NCBI GenBank assembly: GCA_041488095.1 | Contig: JBGPOP010000019.1 | Span: 20,331 to 84,330, forward strand | DNA length: 64,000 nt | Direction: 5' to 3' | Source: DASYPQ01 sp041488095 | GTDB lineage: Bacteria > Planctomycetota > UBA1135 > GCA-002686595 | Shown: positions 61,997 through 64,000 of the stretch, in pieces | Position numbering within the stretch: the first letter of the stretch is position 1 | Layout: the number at the start of each line of letters is the position of its first letter | The notes under the pieces: model-generated | Database searches by the model: none | The model's input: the letters and a program-made list of their open reading frames with translations, nothing else | Told to the model about the DNA's origin: nothing | Made by a program: the position numbers and the translations under genes

Positions 61997-64000
61997 ATGA
62001 CCGCCCCCCACGCCCTCTTCGAAGTCTCCTGGGAAGTCTGCAACAAGGTCGGCGGCATCTACACCGTCGTCTCGACCAAGGCCAAGACGCTCGTCTCCCG
62101 CTACGGCGACGCCTACGTCGCGATCGGTCCCTGGCTCCTCTCCGGCGGCCAGGCCCACCAGCGCGAGCAGTTCGAGGAGGAGCAGGGCTTCGCCGACTTC
62201 TGCGAGAGCTGTCGCGCGCTCGGCATCCCCGTGCGCGTCGGGCGCTGGAGGATCCCCGGCCGGCCGCGGACGATCCTGGTCGAGTTCTCCGGCCTGTTCG
62301 CGGGCAAGGACCCCATGTTCGCGGGCATGTGGGAGCGGCACAAGGTCGACTCGATCTCCGGCGGCTGGGACTACGTCGAGCCGCTGCTCTTCGGCCACGC
62401 CGCGGGCATCGTCATCGAGAAGTGGTTCCGCGAGCGTTTCGCTCCGCGCCGCGTGCGCGCCGTCGCGCAGTTCCACGAATGGATGACCGGCGCCGGCCTC
62501 CTGCACCTGAAGGAGCGCGTGCCCGAGATCGGCACCGTCTTCACGACGCACGCGACCGTTCTGGGACGATCGATCGCATCGGGAGGTCGCTCGCCCGAGT
62601 CGGGCCTCGACGGCCGCACGCCCGACGAGGCGGCCGAGGCTCACGGGATCCGCGCCAAGCACTCGATGGAGTCCGTCTGCGCACGCGAGGCCGACGTCTT
62701 CACGACCGTGAGCGAGATCACTGCGCGCGAAGCCGAGCTGTTCCTCGGTCGCAAGCCCGAGCCGCTCCTGCCGAACGGGATCGACCTGGACGTCATCGAC
62801 GAGCTGGCGGGCACCGCCAGCCGGGAGACGGCCGAGGCGGAGCTGCGCACCCTGGCGCGGCGTCTGTGCGGCGAGGACCTTTCCGGCGCGATGCTCGTCT
62901 GCGTCTCGGGGCGCTACGAATTCCACAACAAGGGCCTCGACGTCCTGCTCGATGCGCTGGCCCTCGTCGATCGCCGGCCCGGGCGGCCGATCGTCCTGTT
63001 CGCGCTCGTTCCGGCCGGCAATTCCGGCATCCGGAGCGAGGTCCTCGAGCGGTTGCGCGCGCCGATCGACTCGATCCGCGGGCCGATGGGGGGGACGGGC
63101 GGGATCTCGACGCACAACCTCTTCGACGCCGAGCGCGATCCGATCGCGCGGCGCTGTGCGGAGAGATCCCTCCAGAATGCTCCCGGGTCGCGCGTCAAGG
63201 TGATCCACACCCCGCTCTACTGCGCACCCGACGACGGCCTGCTCGGCCTGCCCTACGAGGCCGTTCTCCGCGGCATGGACCTCACCTGCTTCCCGTCCTT
63301 CTACGAGCCCTGGGGCTACACCCCCGAGGAGAGCCTCGCCGTCGGCGTGCCGACGATCACGACCGATTGCTCGGGCTTCGGCCGCTGGGCCCTCGAGTCG
63401 CGGCTCGATCCGGAGCACGGGGTCACCGTGCTCCCGCGCCAGGGCGTCGACGACGCGCGCTCGGCCGAGCTGCTGGCCGGCATCCTCGAGCGCCTCGCGA
63501 GCGAGGCGCGCGACCGCGACGAGCTTTCGCGCACCTGCCGCGAGACGGCCCGGCGCACCGCCTGGTCCGACCTCGTCCTGCGCTATCTGGAGGCCTTCAA
63601 CCTCGCTCTCGCGCTCGCAGCGGAGCGAGTGAGCGCGAGACCGCCGCCGCCCGCGCGTCCCCGCGTCCCGCTGCCCGTCGTCCCTTCACCCGAGGGACGG
63701 CGCCCGCGCCTGACCCGCTTCCACGTCGCCGCGGCGCTGCCCGAGGCGCTGCTCGGGCTCGAACGGCTCGCGAGGAACCTGTGGTGGTCCTGGGACCCGG
63801 ATGCGACCGCCCTGTTCCGCGATCTCTATCCCGCCAAGTGGGAGGCCTGCCGCCACAACGCGGTCGCCTTCCTGCGCGACATCTACCCCGAGGACCTCGC
63901 CCAACGCGCGCACGACGCGGCCTACCTCTCCCGTCTCTCGAGCGTCCTCGAGCGCTTCGACGCCTACATGGCCGGCGCGGGGGCGGAGCGGTCCGCAGGC
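61997..64000 (+). CDS. Glycogen synthase (GT3)-alpha-glucan phosphorylase fusion (3' end missing)
   Basis: An open frame starts at the ATG of MTAPHALFEVSWEVCNKVGG and runs to the window end without a stop: 668 codons visible. Residues 1 to ~545 are a eukaryote-like GT3 glycogen synthase: FEVSWEVCNKVGGIYTV, QFHEWMTGAGL, TTHATVLGR, VCVSGRYEFHNKGLDVLL and FPSFYEPWGYTPEESLAVGVPTI. After a proline-rich linker, about residue 571 onward reads LPEALLGLERLARNLWWSWD, the DUF3417 start of GlgP-type alpha-glucan phosphorylase. Bifunctional glycogen synthesis and phosphorolysis is predicted. The rest lies outside the window. Confidence 0.93.
   Translation, partial: MTAPHALFEVSWEVCNKVGGIYTVVSTKAKTLVSRYGDAYVAIGPWLLSGGQAHQREQFEEEQGFADFCESCRALGIPVRVGRWRIPGRPRTILVEFSGLFAGKDPMFAGMWERHKVDSISGGWDYVEPLLFGHAAGIVIEKWFRERFAPRRVRAVAQFHEWMTGAGLLHLKERVPEIGTVFTTHATVLGRSIASGGRSPESGLDGRTPDEAAEAHGIRAKHSMESVCAREADVFTTVSEITAREAELFLGRKPEPLLPNGIDLDVIDELAGTASRETAEAELRTLARRLCGEDLSGAMLVCVSGRYEFHNKGLDVLLDALALVDRRPGRPIVLFALVPAGNSGIRSEVLERLRAPIDSIRGPMGGTGGISTHNLFDAERDPIARRCAERSLQNAPGSRVKVIHTPLYCAPDDGLLGLPYEAVLRGMDLTCFPSFYEPWGYTPEESLAVGVPTITTDCSGFGRWALESRLDPEHGVTVLPRQGVDDARSAELLAGILERLASEARDRDELSRTCRETARRTAWSDLVLRYLEAFNLALALAAERVSARPPPPARPRVPLPVVPSPEGRRPRLTRFHVAAALPEALLGLERLARNLWWSWDPDATALFRDLYPAKWEACRHNAVAFLRDIYPEDLAQRAHDAAYLSRLSSVLERFDAYMAGAGAERSAG

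Noticed and set aside
61778..63418. 546-residue minus-strand frame
   Set aside because: Antisense to the GT3 glycogen synthase, whose family motifs are unambiguous.

Overview
The window is very GC-rich, densely coded on both strands, and clearly from a Gram-negative-type bacterium: lipoproteins with lipoboxes, BamE-like outer-membrane lipoproteins, an OprP-like porin and LPS/EPS-type glycosyltransferases. Several traits point to Planctomycetota, probably an environmental lineage. They are an ECF sigma factor fused to a membrane anchor and carboxypeptidase-regulatory-like repeats, FG-GAP/VCBS proteins, a hypothetical protein ending in a DPYTGKPF-type motif, a DUF5703 protein, and a secreted seven-bladed propeller with a Cys-rich tail module. 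That placement is inference; the window has no rRNA, tRNA or taxonomic marker beyond rsfS. No insertion sequence, CRISPR array or prophage was seen.

Layout. 1-1152: 3' part of a MacB/FtsX-type permease. 1156-4216 (-): DUF255 thioredoxin protein, RsfS, DedA. 4217-4653: unexplained gap. 4654-8081 (-): operon of hydrolase, ABC ATPase, ABC permease and TPR protein. 8224-9242 (+): glutaredoxin and FHA protein. 9247-12648: three glycosyltransferases around a divergent promoter built on a long inverted repeat. 12659-15505 (+): two BamE-like lipoproteins and a molybdopterin oxidoreductase. 15586-19232: hypothetical, SDR, radical SAM/SPASM. 19325-22958 (+): GbsR/MarR-type regulator with a palindromic operator, then TIGR01777 epimerase, two paralogous small membrane proteins and a membrane-SRPBCC fusion. 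23062-26142: sigma-factor fusion. 26139-31717: envelope polysaccharide locus (glycosyltransferase, flippase, SGNH protein, DegT aminotransferase). 31774-37702: secreted proteins. 37752-44564: hutH and hutU separated by a DUF4287 protein, a DUF5703 glycosidase-like protein and a small membrane protein. 44641-48159: CopA, FmdB, CPBP protease. 48222-52896 (+): tightly coupled glycogen operon (debranching enzyme, glycosyltransferase, GH57). 53011-54678: propeller protein. 54709-61696 (-): six-gene operon joining a ferric-type ABC importer, a porin, a pentaheme cytochrome c and a HEAT-repeat lipoprotein. 61997 to the right edge: glycogen synthase fused to the start of an alpha-glucan phosphorylase, cut by the window.

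Regulation. Start codons at the heads of transcription units repeatedly have a TANNNT-like -10 box only 6-10 nt upstream, often without a Shine-Dalgarno. This suggests that leaderless or near-leaderless transcription is common in this organism. The clearest single promoter is upstream of the GbsR-type gene: TTGAAA, 17 nt, TACGAT, with the -35 inside a perfect 9-bp palindrome, which predicts autoregulation. Genes inside operons are mostly joined by 4-nt ATGA/GTGA/TTGA overlaps.
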